Source: Streptomyces sp. TLI_053 | GTDB taxonomy: Bacteria > Actinomycetota > Actinomycetes > Streptomycetales > Streptomycetaceae | DNA length: 64,000 nt | Assembly: GCF_900105395.1 (NCBI RefSeq) | Contig: NZ_LT629775.1 | Coordinates: 9,637,501 to 9,701,500 of the forward strand | Reading direction: 5' to 3' | In this document: positions 18,101-26,588 of the stretch, in pieces | How positions within the stretch are numbered: position 1 is the stretch's first letter | Layout of the letters: each line of letters begins with the position of its first letter | Notes under the pieces: generated by a model | What the model saw: only the letters and a program-made list of their open reading frames with translations | Databases searched by the model: none | What the model was told of the DNA's origin: nothing | Program-made: the position numbers and the translations under genes

Positions 18101-20428
18101 ACCCTGCACACGCCGCTGCTGCTCGACGCGGACCCGCTGGTCACCACCCGCGCCACCGTGGAAGCCGGCGGCAGGCTGACGGTCGACATCGTCTCCGCCG
18201 CGACGCCCGCACCCCCCGTCCACGCCAGGGCCCGCGTGAGCCCGGGCGCGGTCGCCCGCACCACCGGAGCGCAACCACGCACCCGGGCGGAGAACTGGAC
18301 CGAGATCGCGCCCGACGACATCTACCGGACCTACCGGACCGACCACGACGTCCACCACGGCCCCGCCTTCCAGGGCCTGCAGCACCTGCAAGTCAGCCCC
18401 GAAGGCGACCAGGCCCTCGCCACCGTGCGCATCCCCGGCACGGCCCGGACCTCCGCGTGGATGACCGCGCTGCACCCGGTGCTGCTGGACACCCTCGCCC
18501 AGGCCGGCGGTGCGGTGTGGCTGCGCCGCCGCACCGTGGAACCGGGCCCGCTCGCCCTGGCCGGCCTCGACACCCTGCGCCTGCTCGGCCCCACCAACCA
18601 GACGCGAACCCTCCACCTACGCCTCACCGAGGCCACCTCGCTGCACTGCGTGATGTCCGCCACCTTCACCGGCCAGGGCGGACAGCCCCTGGCAGAGGTC
18701 GAGGGTCTGCGGATCGCCAGCCTCACCACCCCCCAGGAACGCTTGCGCAACCGCCTCGCCCAGGCCGTCCACCTGCCCGAACCCCTCCCCACCGACACCC
18801 CCGCGGCCTCGGCCGGCGCATGGTGCGTCCTGGCCGACGCGAACACCCCGTGGAACCGCGGACTCAGCGACGCGCTCACCGCCCGCGGGTGCGACACCTA
18901 CCTGCGCCCGTACACCCTCCGGACCCCCCTGGACGCGCGGGACGTGGCGCCCCCCGACGACGGTTCCTGGAGCGGAATCGTCCTGGCCCTCGACAACGCC
19001 GAACCCTGCGGACCCGACCCCGAGACCAGCCGCCTCCGGAGCGCCGCCCTTTGCGAACTCCTGCGTCACGCCTCCACCCGCACCCCGCCCCCCAAGGTCT
19101 GGGCCGTGATCCGCCACCACCAGGACGGAGCACACGCTGGCGGGCCGAGCGGGGTGATCCGCACCGCCGCCTACGAGTACCCCCACGTGCCGACCGGGCT
19201 CATCGAAGCCGGCCCGCACAGCGCCCCGGAAACCACCGCGGCGGAACTCCTGGCCGCGGACACAACCATCCGCGAAGTACGCCTGCACCCGACCGGCCGC
19301 ACCGTCGCCCGCCTCCACCAGCACAAGGCCGCCACCCGGCACACGCCTCCGCCCCTGCACCCCGACCCCGTACCGATCCGCCCCGACGCCTCCTACCTCG
19401 TCACCGGCGCGTTCGGCGGCCTGGGCCTGCTCGCCGCACAGTGGCTGGCCCGCAACGGAGCCACCCACCTCGTCCTGTTCGCTCACCGTCCCGCGGACAG
19501 TGCCACCGAAGCCGCCCTGCAACAGCTGCGCCGGGAAGGCACCGACCTCACCGTGATCACCGGCGACATCGGCGACACCGCCACCGCCAACGCCGCAGTG
19601 GCGGCCGCCGCACCCGACCGGCCGCTGCGCGGCGTCCTGCACACCGCCGCCACCATCGAGGACGCCACCCTCGACACCCTCGCCCGCGCCACCGTCGAAC
19701 GCGTCTGGCACGCCAAGGCCACCGGCGCCTGGAACCTCCACCAGGCCACCCTCGGCACAGACCTCGACTTCTTCACCCTCTACTCCTCCGCCGCCGCCCT
19801 CCTCGGCTCCCCCGGCCAGGCCGCCTACGCCGCCGCCAACGCTTACCTCGACGCCCTCGCCAGCTGGCGCCACACCCAGGCCCTGCCCGCCGCCTCCGTG
19901 CAGTGGGGCGCCTGGGCCCGCACCGGCAGAGGACAGCACATGGGCGAGAGGGGCCTGCCCCTGATCGACCCCGAGGACGGACTCACCGCCCTCGCACACC
20001 TGCTCGACACCCCGCCCGGCGCCACCCCCATCGCCTACGCACCCCTGGACCTGGACCGCTGGCTCGGCGCCTTCCCCACCACCGCACCCACCGCCCTCCT
20101 CGCCCGAACCCACCCGGGCACCGAACAACCCGACGGCACACTGCTGCAGCAACTCGCCGACGCCGACCACCCCGACACCCGGACCGTCCTGATGCGGCAG
20201 CACATCATCACCACCGTCCAGGACCTCCTCCACCTCCACGACACCCACCTGGAACCGGCCACCTCCCTGGTCGGCCTCGGCCTCGACTCCCTCACCGCCA
20301 TGCAACTGCGCCAACGCCTCCAACGAGACCTGATGGTCCTCATCCCCCCGAGCGTGCTCTGGACCAAACCCAACCCCGCCGACCTCGCCGACTGGCTGCT
20401 CGACCACCTCGCACCCACCGGTGACTGA
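15182..20428 (+). CDS. Iterative-type type I PKS, KS-AT-DH-KR-ACP
   Basis: A 1748-residue single-module polyketide synthase. KS: active Cys in ETLCSSGLTA near 179, EAHGPGTPTGD near 310, SNLGH near 350. AT: FSGQGSE near 552, GQSVGE near 630, WASH near 735. DH-like domain: WLADHQ near 938 and LLDTLAQAGG near 1105. KR: TGAFGGLG near 1405, with YSSAAALLG and AAYAAANAYLD holding the Ser/Tyr/Asn set. ACP: GLDSLTAMQL with serine near 1702. No thioesterase domain. Length and domain order match bacterial MSAS/naphthoate-type iterative synthases. The hotdog thioesterase gene follows directly. I used ATG 15182; the upstream open frame lacks coding character. The product is unknown. Confidence 0.93.
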   Translation: MAVDGVVPIAVIGVGCRFPGGVDSPGSLWRLLLEGRETVGPVPPDRWDAVELMSFQDPATAARYGRGSFLDGDLWAWEPTAFAVAPREAPMVDPQHQLAAECAWEAIEHAGVPLRRMRGSATGVYLGLFAQDHMMATARPVRDRLDGHGAILTVPGFAPGRIGFALDLRGPTVAVETLCSSGLTAVHLACQALAAGDCEMALAGGTQTISGPHTLHWEAETFHSDAGHCFAFDARADGFVRGEGAGMVLLKPLSRALADGDRVLAVIRGSAMSNDGQAERLTAPSSAMQETAFRKAVERAGIDPGTVGLVEAHGPGTPTGDSAEYASLNAVYGRGRGRCALGSLKSNLGHLEAAAGIAGLIKAVWAVREGVVPPNVNFASWNPAIDVDPASRLFVPVRAMPWPVEGTGRLAAVSSYGLSGTNTHVVVEQAPAPATRRRGAGARNTEANEVREAGAGRLFLLSAPSRQALPAAAERLASWVESATADLGDLAHTLAVRRSHTGTRLVVHATTRTELTDRLRAFAAHGANDHVTEGRPVLPPAGLGPVLVFSGQGSESFGMCHQLLGHDRAFTAVVDETEPMLREIAGFSLRRVLTEPGLLTDVEHIHPTLVAVQLALVALWRSWGIEPAAVIGQSVGEITAAVVAGALSVRQGLTVSHRRAVVAGRTTGGVMASVMLNADDARAAIEDLGLDDVWVAVMTSPGTSVVAGSAEQVERLVAHWQSHDVGARMVQAGWASHTPHMDPVLDDIRALLADITPQQPALPLYSTAHQDPRTPAGCDARYWALNLREPVRLHAAFTAALQDGHRLFVECSPHPLITRAIADTAAHDRIRGVVALGTLRRDTDDRAAIAANLAAAHCAGAALDWEHRYPGELVDAPTTTWHRVHYRPEPAHEPVAPGLPGATQHSLLGGHVHDPDRPGRHLWQTHLSPTRIPWLADHQVADAVVMAGAGMCEMVLSAARQALATDLVTITGLTLHTPLLLDADPLVTTRATVEAGGRLTVDIVSAATPAPPVHARARVSPGAVARTTGAQPRTRAENWTEIAPDDIYRTYRTDHDVHHGPAFQGLQHLQVSPEGDQALATVRIPGTARTSAWMTALHPVLLDTLAQAGGAVWLRRRTVEPGPLALAGLDTLRLLGPTNQTRTLHLRLTEATSLHCVMSATFTGQGGQPLAEVEGLRIASLTTPQERLRNRLAQAVHLPEPLPTDTPAASAGAWCVLADANTPWNRGLSDALTARGCDTYLRPYTLRTPLDARDVAPPDDGSWSGIVLALDNAEPCGPDPETSRLRSAALCELLRHASTRTPPPKVWAVIRHHQDGAHAGGPSGVIRTAAYEYPHVPTGLIEAGPHSAPETTAAELLAADTTIREVRLHPTGRTVARLHQHKAATRHTPPPLHPDPVPIRPDASYLVTGAFGGLGLLAAQWLARNGATHLVLFAHRPADSATEAALQQLRREGTDLTVITGDIGDTATANAAVAAAAPDRPLRGVLHTAATIEDATLDTLARATVERVWHAKATGAWNLHQATLGTDLDFFTLYSSAAALLGSPGQAAYAAANAYLDALASWRHTQALPAASVQWGAWARTGRGQHMGERGLPLIDPEDGLTALAHLLDTPPGATPIAYAPLDLDRWLGAFPTTAPTALLARTHPGTEQPDGTLLQQLADADHPDTRTVLMRQHIITTVQDLLHLHDTHLEPATSLVGLGLDSLTAMQLRQRLQRDLMVLIPPSVLWTKPNPADLADWLLDHLAPTGD

Positions 20429-20480
20429 CCCGCCCGGCCGCCCCGCAACCGGGCCCACCGCCCCGAGGGAAGGACCCCGA

Positions 20481-20987
20481 GTGCACGCAGACGGCCTCAC
20501 CCCCAGGTACGGCAGAATCCTGCCCCCGCACGAACCCGGCGGACCGTTCTGGTACGCCATCGACCACGTCGTCACCTACGGCGAAACCGGCATGGCCGGG
20601 CCCGTCTACTACCTGCGCCTGATCGAATGGCAGGGCCGCCTGCGCGAGCTGTTCGGCCTCGACCTCACCCCCGACTACATCACGGCGGTGAGCGCAGGCC
20701 GCAAGCTCTACATGTCCACCCAGGCCGTCTCCGGCGAATTCCTGAAACTGATCCGCGCCGGCGACGTCCTCTCCCTGCAAATGGCCCTGCCCTGGGCCCA
20801 GGGCCACCGCCTGATGGGCGAGTACGCCTTCTACCGCCCCACCCGCGACGGCCAGGAACTCGTCGCCCGCGGTGAACAGATCTGGACCAACACCGACTTC
20901 CAGGGCACACCCGTGCCCTGGCCCACCGACGTCCTCGACATCCTGCGCCGCATGAACACCGACATCTCCCGCGCCCTCACCCACTGA
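20481..20987 (+). CDS. Hotdog-fold thioesterase of the enediyne (CalE7/SgcE10) type
   Basis: About 168 residues from GTG 20481 (GAGGGAAGGA upstream); a GTG at 20421 overlapping the PKS stop is an alternative start. The core FWYAIDHVVTYGETGMAGPVYYLRLIEWQGRLRELF matches the pattern of 4-hydroxybenzoyl-CoA-like thioesterases from enediyne clusters (YxHxVxFEETNLVGNVYYxxYxxWQGRCREMF), including the catalytic-loop Arg and WQG. It likely releases the PKS product from its ACP. The usual Asn/Gly at the NLVGN turn is replaced by GMAGP, a variation to test. Confidence 0.85.
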   Translation: MHADGLTPRYGRILPPHEPGGPFWYAIDHVVTYGETGMAGPVYYLRLIEWQGRLRELFGLDLTPDYITAVSAGRKLYMSTQAVSGEFLKLIRAGDVLSLQMALPWAQGHRLMGEYAFYRPTRDGQELVARGEQIWTNTDFQGTPVPWPTDVLDILRRMNTDISRALTH

Positions 20988-21064
20988 AAGCGCCACCCGC
21001 GAGCACCGCGCACACCGCCCCGGCCCGCCACCAAGCTCACCCGCAGCCGACCCCGGAGGCAGCC

Positions 21065-21808
21065 GTGCCCACCCCGTCCCCCCACCCCACCCCCGCCGAC
21101 ACCGCCACCCTCGCCGCCTGCCGCACCACGGGCCTGGCCGCCGCAGGCGCCATGACCATCTGCGCCGCGCTACTGCTGAGCTTCCTCACGGTCAACCTGG
21201 CCCCCGACATCGACGCGCCGAACAGCGAGTTCAACCACTACCTCACCACCCACCACACCGCCCTCGCCGTCCTTGCTCTCGTCACGACCACCTGCGCAGC
21301 GGCCCTGGCGGCTTTGGCCGGCGCACTTCCCGCCTGGACACAGCTCACCCACCAAAGCTCTACCGTCCAGCGAGCCATCGCCCGGGCGGGACTCGGCGCC
21401 CTCGCCGCCACCTGGGCCGCCTGCTCGGCCGCCGTCGCGACAGCGATCGCCACGCCCCAGGACACCGCTGCGGCATCCCTCCTCCGGTTCACGTTCCTGC
21501 TCGCCACCATGACCGGCCCCATCACCGCCCTCACCGTCGTCACCGCGACCCCCCGCCCCGAACCCAGACAGCAGGGACAGGCACTGTGGTGGTGCGCACG
21601 CGCCGTCGCACTGCTCGTGACCGCCGCGACCCTGTACGCCATCGCCACATCAGCTGCAGGTCGCGGCCCACTCCTCGCGGTCCACGGCATCCCCGGCGCC
21701 GTTCTTGTATGGGCGATCTGGACCAGCACCCACATGGCACGCGACACCCACCGACGCATCCGCAACCCGTCCGCCCCGACGCGCCCCACTCCGCCGCCGG
21801 CCCCCTGA
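21065..21808 (+). CDS. Integral membrane protein, unknown
   Basis: A 247-residue protein with about six hydrophobic segments (for example AAGAMTICAALLLSFLTVNL and ALAVLALVTTTCAAALAALAG) and a charged C-terminal tail. GTG 21065 has GGAGG about six bases before it. It follows the thioesterase by 77 bases on the same strand, so it may belong to the PKS operon, perhaps in export of or protection from the product. No transporter motif is visible. Confidence 0.75.
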   Translation: MPTPSPHPTPADTATLAACRTTGLAAAGAMTICAALLLSFLTVNLAPDIDAPNSEFNHYLTTHHTALAVLALVTTTCAAALAALAGALPAWTQLTHQSSTVQRAIARAGLGALAATWAACSAAVATAIATPQDTAAASLLRFTFLLATMTGPITALTVVTATPRPEPRQQGQALWWCARAVALLVTAATLYAIATSAAGRGPLLAVHGIPGAVLVWAIWTSTHMARDTHRRIRNPSAPTRPTPPPAP

Positions 21809-22171
21809 CAGCGAACCGGCGGGGCTCACCAGGTGGGCAGGTACACAGGACCACCGGACCACGGCGCCCCGGCGGCGCAAAGGCCCCCTCTCCCCGGCAG
21901 CAACTTCCCCACCCCTGCCAACTTGTGCATGCACGTCAAGGCGTTCCTGGCCTCGAGGAGAAGGCCGAGCCGAAACTCCTCGTCGACCTCACGAACGACC
22001 GGATCACCGCACTCATCCCGGCCGGGGAGTGCTGGACCAGGCAGCAACTGCTGCAGATCCAGCGCTGAGGCCGGTGACGGCTACGAGCCGGCGTCGAAGC
22101 CCGGGGCCCGCAAGGTCCGCAAGATCCGCAAGATCCGCAAGGTGCGGCCTCCGCGACGGCCCTGCGGGCCG
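21809..22171. other. Intergenic stretch between convergent genes
   Basis: 363 bases. A short plus-strand frame ending at 22068 reads EPKLLVDLTNDRITALIPAGECW, which looks like the C-terminus of a lost coding sequence but cannot be assigned. The 9-bp repeat at 22106-22141 is also here. Confidence 0.45.
22106..22141. repeat. 9-bp tandem repeat (GTCCGCAAG-like)
   Basis: Four units, GCCCGCAAG, GTCCGCAAG, ATCCGCAAG and ATCCGCAAG, run in tandem about 30 bp beyond the 3' end of the lipoprotein gene. Confidence 0.85.
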
Positions 22172-23491
22172 CTACTGCCGGTACTCCAGGACCGCCGCGC
22201 CGCCGGTGCCCGCGGGCGCGAGGGCTGCGGCGGCGGTCACCGCCCCCGTCCCGAAGTCGTACCGGAGGACCAGCAGCCGAGGCGTGCGGCCGAGTTTGTC
22301 CGCGCTCTGCGAGACCACCGCGTACGCGGCCCGCTGGTCGGGGGCGACCGCGATCGGCTCCAGCGCGTCGTCGCTGCCCGCGAGTTCCTTCGGCACCGGG
22401 CCGAGCGTGCGCACGGCGGCCTTGGGGTGGGCGGGGTCGGCGGTGTCGAGGGTGACCACGGCGGGCTGGCGGGTGCTGCCGACGAAGAGCTCGTCGGGGC
22501 CGGCGAAGTCCCTCGGCTGGAAGAGGCCGCTCCCCGTCACCTCGGCCACCGGATTGGTCTCCAGGGTGGCGACCGGTCCGACGTGGAGACCGCGCGAGGC
22601 GTCGACGAAGACCGCCAGTGAACCGTCCGGCCGGGCTGCGGCCTGCTTCGCCACCCCGGGCGGCACCATCCGGCCGCCGACGAAGCCCGGCGCGCTCGGG
22701 GGCTGGAGCCCGGGGACGTCGAGCGACCGGGCGCCGGTCCCGTCCGGCCTGACCGCGCGCAGCTTGAACGAGGTCGAGGAGGACGTGCCGCTCCAGTGCA
22801 CGACGTCGCCGCTCACCGGGTCGACGACGGCGCCGTCCTGGCGCACGCCGGGTGTCCCGCCGACACCGGAGATGTCCTTGAGGTCCGTCGGCCCGCCGGG
22901 GCCGAGCAGCGACAGGTGCGGATCGCCGCTGTCCACCGGGGTCCTGAAGTTGAAGGCCGTCCTGCCGACCATGCCGGAGTAGTCCCGGGTGAACCCGTAG
23001 CGAGTGAAGCAGCCGGGGCCGACCGTGCTCCCCGGCACCGCGCTGCCGTCGCCGAGGACGAAGGTCCGCAGGCGGGCCAGCCGGCCGTCGGGGGCCAGTG
23101 CCAGGACGACGCAACCGGCCTCCTTCTTGCCCGCGTTGACGGACTGTGCGATCACCAGCCCCTTGACCTCGGTGGTCGTGGGCAGCGACGCCACGTCGAC
23201 CACGGCCGGGACCGTCACCGGCGCGGGAACGCCCGGCGCGCTCGACGACGCGCTTCCGCCGGCCGTCGCGCTCGCCGTGCCGGACGGCTTGCCGGAGGCC
23301 GTCACCGCCGGAGTGCCGGTGCTCGCGCCGGCGCTCGTGCTCGCCCCGGCGCCGGTGCTCGCGTCAGCGCTGGTGCTCGTCGCGGGCGCCGCGTCACCGT
23401 CGCCCCCACCGCAGGCCGTGACCGTCGTCGCGGCCAGCGCCACCATCACCGCGACCGCACCGAACCGCCCGAACCGTACGGATTCCCGCAT
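22172..23491 (-). CDS. Large secreted lipoprotein, unknown function
   Basis: A 439-residue protein with a signal sequence and lipobox (TTVTAC, cysteine near residue 27), then a low-complexity Ser/Thr/Ala/Gly linker to about residue 90 and a folded domain of repeated beta-like segments (GFTRDYSGMVGRTAFNF, LAVFVDASRGLHVGPVATLE, AYAVVSQSADKLGRTPRLLV). The pattern suggests a beta-propeller-like extracellular domain on a flexible tether, but no specific family is recognised. It is convergent with the membrane protein gene. Confidence 0.8.
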   Translation of the reverse strand: MRESVRFGRFGAVAVMVALAATTVTACGGGDGDAAPATSTSADASTGAGASTSAGASTGTPAVTASGKPSGTASATAGGSASSSAPGVPAPVTVPAVVDVASLPTTTEVKGLVIAQSVNAGKKEAGCVVLALAPDGRLARLRTFVLGDGSAVPGSTVGPGCFTRYGFTRDYSGMVGRTAFNFRTPVDSGDPHLSLLGPGGPTDLKDISGVGGTPGVRQDGAVVDPVSGDVVHWSGTSSSTSFKLRAVRPDGTGARSLDVPGLQPPSAPGFVGGRMVPPGVAKQAAARPDGSLAVFVDASRGLHVGPVATLETNPVAEVTGSGLFQPRDFAGPDELFVGSTRQPAVVTLDTADPAHPKAAVRTLGPVPKELAGSDDALEPIAVAPDQRAAYAVVSQSADKLGRTPRLLVLRYDFGTGAVTAAAALAPAGTGGAAVLEYRQ

Positions 23492-23965
23492 GTCCCACCC
23501 CTGCTCTTCGCTCGCCCCTGGCCCCCGTGGCAGTCACGCTAACGGTCGCCGTGCCCGCCCCGCGTCCGCTCCGGGGGACCGCGACCGGCCGGACACCTGA
23601 CCGTTGCCCCGCGATGACATTCCCGAGTGCAACCGGTTCTCCGCCGGAGTCCGGCGGCGCCCCGCCGGCGGAAGCGGCGGCAACTGCGGGCCCGCGTCCC
23701 TCGGTGCTCCCGGCGCCCTCGGCCTGCTCGTCGTTCGTGCGTGCGGCCGCTGGGACCCGGCCCCAGCCCCGGCCCCGGCCCCGGCCCCGGATCCGGCGCC
23801 GCACGTCCACGGGATCCGGCCGCCCGCCGCAGGGCGCAAGCCAGTTCGCCCGTCACTCGATGGTGTAACAAGGCTGCTGGGTGCGGTAGTTGTGCGGTTA
23901 CCTTGAGTCGGCGGTGCCGCGTGCCGGCGGGTGCCGCCTTCGGTCGACAGTGCGAGGGGATCGGG
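23492..23965. other. Divergent intergenic region
   Basis: 474 bases between the divergent lipoprotein and the small gene at 23966. It contains a GGCCCC-type hexanucleotide run around 23758-23790. AT-richer DNA at 23870-23910 is the likely promoter area for the rightward genes. No ORF with coding character. Confidence 0.45.
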
Positions 23966-24259
23966 ATGGCATCGACTCCGGACAGCGAGGGCCCGGACCA
24001 GCGGGCGCTGTTGCTCGTGGCGGGACTGGCGGACCTGGCGGTCAGTACCGCCGTGAGCACCATCGGTTCGGCCGTCGGGACGGTGCAGCAGTTGCTGCGG
24101 CGGTCCGACGGGCCCGAGCTCGCACGGGACGCCCAGCAGGATCTGATGGCCCGCGGCCGGATCGCGCTGGACCGCGTCGGCTCCGCTCCGCCGGCCCACC
24201 TCGAACTGCTGGCCCGGCAGGTGGCCGCGCGACAGGAGGCGCCGCCCGGTGACGCCTGA
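23966..24259 (+). CDS. Small helical protein preceding the prenyl synthase
   Basis: A 97-residue protein from ATG 23966 with an amphipathic helical stretch (LLLVAGLADLAVSTAVSTIGSA) and a basic, helical C-terminal part (LMARGRIALDRV). No family is recognised. It overlaps the start of the prenyl diphosphate synthase gene by 11 bases, implying translational coupling, so it may assist or anchor that enzyme. That role is inferred from position only. Confidence 0.65.
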   Translation: MASTPDSEGPDQRALLLVAGLADLAVSTAVSTIGSAVGTVQQLLRRSDGPELARDAQQDLMARGRIALDRVGSAPPAHLELLARQVAARQEAPPGDA

Positions 24260-25304
24260 CGAGTGGGACCCGAGCGGCTTCAAGGACCGTGTCGACGACC
24301 TGCTGGACGACTACCTGGCCGACGAGGCCGAGCTGTTGCTCGCGATCGACGACGCCCTGGAGCCGGTGGCCGAGCAGTTGCGGGCGGCCGCGAGGCACGG
24401 CAAGCGGCTGCGGGCGGCCTTCTGCTACTGGGGGTGGCGCGCCGGTGGACAGCCCGACAACGACGCCCTGCTGCGGGCGGCCGCCTCGATGGAGCTCGTC
24501 CACGCCGCGGCCACCGTGCACGACGACCTCATCGACGACAGCCCGCTGCGCCACAATCTGCCCACCGCCCACGTCTCGCTCCGGGCACCCCTCGCGGGGC
24601 GACGGGGGGCGTACGGTGCTGCCCGCGCGCTGGCGATGCTGGTCGGCGACCACCTGATGGCGCTGGCGGGGCAGCTCTTCGCCGACAGCGGTCTGCCCGC
24701 CGCCTATCTGGCCAGGGCCCGGCCGGTGTGGGGGGACCTCGCGCGCGACCTGGTCGCCGGCGAGTGCCTGGAGATCCTGGCCACGGGGGGCTGCCCGGAC
24801 CCCGAGGTGTCCCTGAAGGTCGTCCGCCACAAGACGGCCAAGTACACCGTCGAGCAGCCCCTGCTCATCGGCGCCCTGCTCGCGGGCGCCTCCCCGGACC
24901 TGCGCGGCGCCCTGTCCGCCTACGGCCTCCCGCTGGGCGAGGCGTTCCAGCTGCGCGACGACCTGCTCGGTCTCTTCGGCGAGCCGGAGCGCACCGGAAA
25001 GGAGGGCCTGGACGACATCCGCACCCACCGGCCCACCGCGCTGCTGGCCGTGACCTGGCAGGCCGCCGTTCCCGCGCAGCGCGAGCACCTGGCAGGTGTG
25101 CTGGGCCGCGGTGACCTGGACGAGCGGCACCTGCGGGAGGTGCGCGAGCTGATGGTGGCGCTGAAGGCCCCGGAGCGGGTGGAGGACATGATCGCCGCCC
25201 GGGTCCGGGACGCCGTCGGTCACCTGGGCGGCCTCGGCATCCCTCCGCAGGCGCGCCGGGCCCTGACCACGCTCGCGTCCTCCGCCACCGACCGCCGCCA
25301 CTGA
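24249..25304 (+). CDS. Trans-prenyl diphosphate synthase with divergent active-site signature
   Basis: A 351-residue isoprenyl diphosphate synthase. The first Asp-rich motif is HDDLIDD (Asp92, 93, 96) and the second is LRDDLLGLFGEPERTG, with GKRLR for IPP binding near 51 and KTAKYT near 195. The usual RRG after motif one reads RHN, and the usual DDLREGKRT after motif two reads DDIRTHRPT, so diphosphate-binding Arg/Lys positions differ. Residues four and five before motif one are alanines, leaving room for a longer chain than in FPP synthases. GTG 24249 overlaps the preceding gene. The MpaB-like oxygenase follows by 120 bases. Confidence 0.88.
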   Translation: MTPDEWDPSGFKDRVDDLLDDYLADEAELLLAIDDALEPVAEQLRAAARHGKRLRAAFCYWGWRAGGQPDNDALLRAAASMELVHAAATVHDDLIDDSPLRHNLPTAHVSLRAPLAGRRGAYGAARALAMLVGDHLMALAGQLFADSGLPAAYLARARPVWGDLARDLVAGECLEILATGGCPDPEVSLKVVRHKTAKYTVEQPLLIGALLAGASPDLRGALSAYGLPLGEAFQLRDDLLGLFGEPERTGKEGLDDIRTHRPTALLAVTWQAAVPAQREHLAGVLGRGDLDERHLREVRELMVALKAPERVEDMIAARVRDAVGHLGGLGIPPQARRALTTLASSATDRRH

Positions 25305-25328
25305 CCGCCGCCACCGACCGCCGCCACT
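25290..25328. repeat. 13-bp tandem repeat over the prenyl synthase stop
   Basis: GACCGCCGCCACT, GACCGCCGCCACC and GACCGCCGCCACT run in tandem; the TGA stop of the gene lies within the array (25302-25304). Confidence 0.9.
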
Positions 25329-25424
25329 GACTGCTGCCCGCCGTCCCCGACCCGACCGACCTCGACCCGCTCCGTGCGACGGACGCGCACCGCACCGCGC
25401 GGCCCGTCGGGAAGGACCACCGAC

Positions 25425-26588
25425 ATGCCGTACACCGAGGCCTCGATGAACGCCCTGCGCGGGTCCGGCGACGAACTCGCCGACGCCGTGGTGGCCACCC
25501 TGTTCGAGCGGGGGGAGGTCGGCAAGTTCAACACCCTGATGCGCTACGTCTCCACCGCGGGCTCGCCCCTGCCGGAGGGACTGCCGGACGTCGCCCGCGA
25601 GTACCTCCAGGTCACCGCCGCGCCGCCCTCCTGGGTCGACTGGGGGGAGATGGAGAAGGCGCGGCTCTTCTTCATCGACAACAGCGTGCACATCTCCACC
25701 GCGCTGTCGTTCGCGTCCATGCCCGCCTGCTACCTCGTGCCGCACGTCGCGAAGCTGCTGTCGGCGACGCACGGGCTGAACTACCCGTCCAAGCGGATGG
25801 CGGAGACGGGCCAGTTCACCGTCCACCTGATGCAGCCGGACGCCTTCGAGGCGGGCAGCAGGTTCATCCCCGCCGCGCAGAAGGTGCGCCTGCTGCACGC
25901 CTCGATCCGCCACCACCTCGTGCGCGAGGACCGCTGGGACACCGGGACGCTGGGGACGCCGATCTGCCAGGAGGACATGATCGGCGGGCAGATGTTCTTC
26001 TCCATGCTCGTCCTGGACAGCCTGCACCGGCTCGGCATCCACATGTCCACCGAGGGGGCCGAGGCGTACCACTACGCCTGGCGCGTCGTCGGCGCCATGC
26101 TCGGGGTGGACCAGGACGCCGTGCCCGTGACCCTGGACGACGCGCGGCAGTTCCTGGACCTGTACATGCTTCGCCACATGGGGCCCTCGGAAGAGGGTGC
26201 GCACCTGACCCGGCAGCTGATCGACCTCTACGAGGAGGTCGTCCCCGGCACGTTCTTCGACCCCGTCGTCTCCGCCCTGATCCGCTACCTCGTCGGCGAC
26301 ACCTGCGCCGACTGGCTCCGCGTCCCGCGCACCCGCTGGGACACCGTGGTGAAGGCCGCGCCCGCCCTGCTCGGGGTCCTGGAGAGCATCGAGGACCGTT
26401 CGCCCCTGGGCGCCTGGGCCCTGGACCGGCTCGGCCACCTCACCACGGTCCTCGAACTGTCCTCCCTCACCCGGGGTCGGGTGATGCACTACGCCATCCC
26501 CGAGCAGCTGAAGAAGGACTTCGGTGTCGGCGGCACCGTCCCCCCGAACCGGCGCTGGACCCCTCCCGCCCCCACGGTCACGGTCTGA
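25425..26588 (+). CDS. MpaB/Lcp-family (DUF2236) oxygenase
   Basis: A 387-residue protein of the oxygenase-MpaB/latex-clearing-protein family. It has the helical core with VRLLHASIRHHL (family R/HAxxRH heme-region motif, about residues 150-160), QEDMIGGQMFFSMLVLDSL and YHYAWRVVGAMLGV. Members are b-type heme proteins: Lcp cleaves polyisoprene and fungal MpaB cleaves the farnesyl chain of a mycophenolic acid precursor. Next to a prenyl diphosphate synthase, oxidative cleavage of a prenyl chain is a reasonable guess. ATG 25425 is preceded by GGGAAGGA. Its 3' end overlaps that of the convergent SDR gene by 11 bases. Confidence 0.88.
   Translation: MPYTEASMNALRGSGDELADAVVATLFERGEVGKFNTLMRYVSTAGSPLPEGLPDVAREYLQVTAAPPSWVDWGEMEKARLFFIDNSVHISTALSFASMPACYLVPHVAKLLSATHGLNYPSKRMAETGQFTVHLMQPDAFEAGSRFIPAAQKVRLLHASIRHHLVREDRWDTGTLGTPICQEDMIGGQMFFSMLVLDSLHRLGIHMSTEGAEAYHYAWRVVGAMLGVDQDAVPVTLDDARQFLDLYMLRHMGPSEEGAHLTRQLIDLYEEVVPGTFFDPVVSALIRYLVGDTCADWLRVPRTRWDTVVKAAPALLGVLESIEDRSPLGAWALDRLGHLTTVLELSSLTRGRVMHYAIPEQLKKDFGVGGTVPPNRRWTPPAPTVTV

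Noticed and set aside
16321..20424. 1367-codon frame overlapping the PKS
   Set aside because: Arg/Pro/His-rich composition typical of an out-of-frame reading; the PKS motifs are all in the other frame.
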